Positions 47,078-47,379 of a stretch of DNA of 47,379 bases are shown here, piece after piece (the stretch's first letter is position 1; the number at the start of each line of letters is the position of its first letter). The stretch covers positions 1 to 47,379 of the forward strand of contig CAMDLH010000025.1 of the NCBI GenBank assembly GCA_945901405.1, given 5' to 3'. This stretch comes from Bordetella parapertussis (GTDB lineage Bacteria; Pseudomonadota; Gammaproteobacteria; Burkholderiales; SG8-41). The notes beneath the pieces were generated by a model. The model was given only the letters and a program-made list of their open reading frames with translations. It searched no databases and was not told the origin of the DNA. The position numbers and the translations under genes are program-made.

Positions 47078-47379
47078 ATGGACTTGCGATTTACTCCAGA
47101 CGAAAACCAGTTTCGCGACGAAGTGCGCGAATTTTTTCGCACCGCATTGCCCGCCGACATTCGCAGGAAATGCGAAGCCGGCATGCGCATCGGCAAGGCA
47201 GACACCGTGCGCTGGCAGCAAATTCTCAACGCCAAGGGCTGGGCCGTGCCAAGCTGGCCGGTGGAATGGGGCGGCACTGGCTGGAACGCGGTGAAAACTT
47301 ATATCTTCAAGGAAGAGTTGCAGATGGCGCCCGCGCCCGATCCGCTGTCGTTCAACGTCAGCATGGTCGGCCCGGTGCT
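47078..47379 (+). CDS. Acyl-CoA dehydrogenase, 3' end beyond the window
   Basis: The first 100 codons of an acyl-CoA dehydrogenase, cut by the right edge. It begins MDLRFTPDENQFRDEVREFF, the standard N-terminal helix of the family, and continues GWAVPSWPVEWGGTGW and FKEELQMAPAPDP, all typical. Start ATG 47078 with CGGAGCC upstream. Divergent from the amidohydrolase gene. It is the third member of the family in this window; substrate unknown. Confidence 0.9.
   Translation, partial: MDLRFTPDENQFRDEVREFFRTALPADIRRKCEAGMRIGKADTVRWQQILNAKGWAVPSWPVEWGGTGWNAVKTYIFKEELQMAPAPDPLSFNVSMVGPV

Noticed and set aside
1..47379. tRNA, rRNA, CRISPR arrays and riboswitches
   Set aside because: No T-loop-type sequence in a cloverleaf context, no regularly spaced direct repeats and no known aptamer pattern were found by eye; a tool such as tRNAscan-SE or Infernal would be decisive.

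Overview
This window is GC-rich, densely packed bacterial DNA. It most resembles a betaproteobacterium of the order Burkholderiales (Bordetella/Alcaligenaceae- or Comamonadaceae-like). The main reason is the large number of tripartite tricarboxylate receptor proteins (TctC/Bug family): ten complete genes, each with an export signal. No TctA or TctB membrane-component gene is present. The receptors are mixed with catabolic enzymes: four MmgE/PrpD proteins, two PEP-mutase/isocitrate-lyase-type lyases, a hydantoinase/oxoprolinase pair, three acyl-CoA dehydrogenases, an amidase, an isopropylmalate-dehydrogenase-like enzyme, a dihydrodipicolinate-synthase-like aldolase, a thiamine-diphosphate lyase, a flavin hydroxyacid oxidase and a GMC oxidoreductase. 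I saw no rRNA, tRNA, CRISPR array or intact insertion sequence.

Layout. 1-5065 (minus): two receptors, amidase, HpxZ/AtzH-like protein and an MmgE/PrpD gene that runs off the left edge. 5139-8590 (plus): receptor plus two acyl-CoA dehydrogenases; the first seems to have lost its ATG. 9087-10163: GAF-GGDEF diguanylate cyclase whose ancestral 5' end is cut by an amber codon and which carries an 11-G run. 10639-12982 (minus): MmgE/PrpD plus receptor, divergent from the main operon. 13255-23763 (plus): eight tightly coupled genes, hyuB-hyuA-lyase-receptor-PrpD-receptor-lyase-PrpD, ending at a hairpin terminator. 23964-29451: mixed single genes and receptors. 29452-34851: an accessory island of proteins of unknown function, two of which share a divergent ~220-residue domain, with a remnant of an IS91-family transposase at its right side. 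34869-47379: further receptors, a double cyclic-nucleotide-binding protein, and oxidative or lyase enzymes for hydroxy acids and acyl-CoA-type substrates; an acyl-CoA dehydrogenase is cut by the right edge.

How the genes may work together. The recurring combination of periplasmic carboxylate receptor, PrpD-type hydro-lyase and PEPM/ICL-type C-C lyase is what a methylcitrate-like route needs: uptake of a branched di- or tricarboxylate, dehydration/rehydration, then retro-aldol cleavage. The HyuAB pair could open an amide or lactam ring, or act on a related bond, before this. That scheme is inference from families and gene order; no substrate can be read from the sequence.

Two kinds of repeat recur through the window. 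Palindromic elements lie tail-to-tail between genes and often supply or touch the stop codons. A separate AT-rich motif of about 27 bp (seven copies seen) occurs both between and inside genes.
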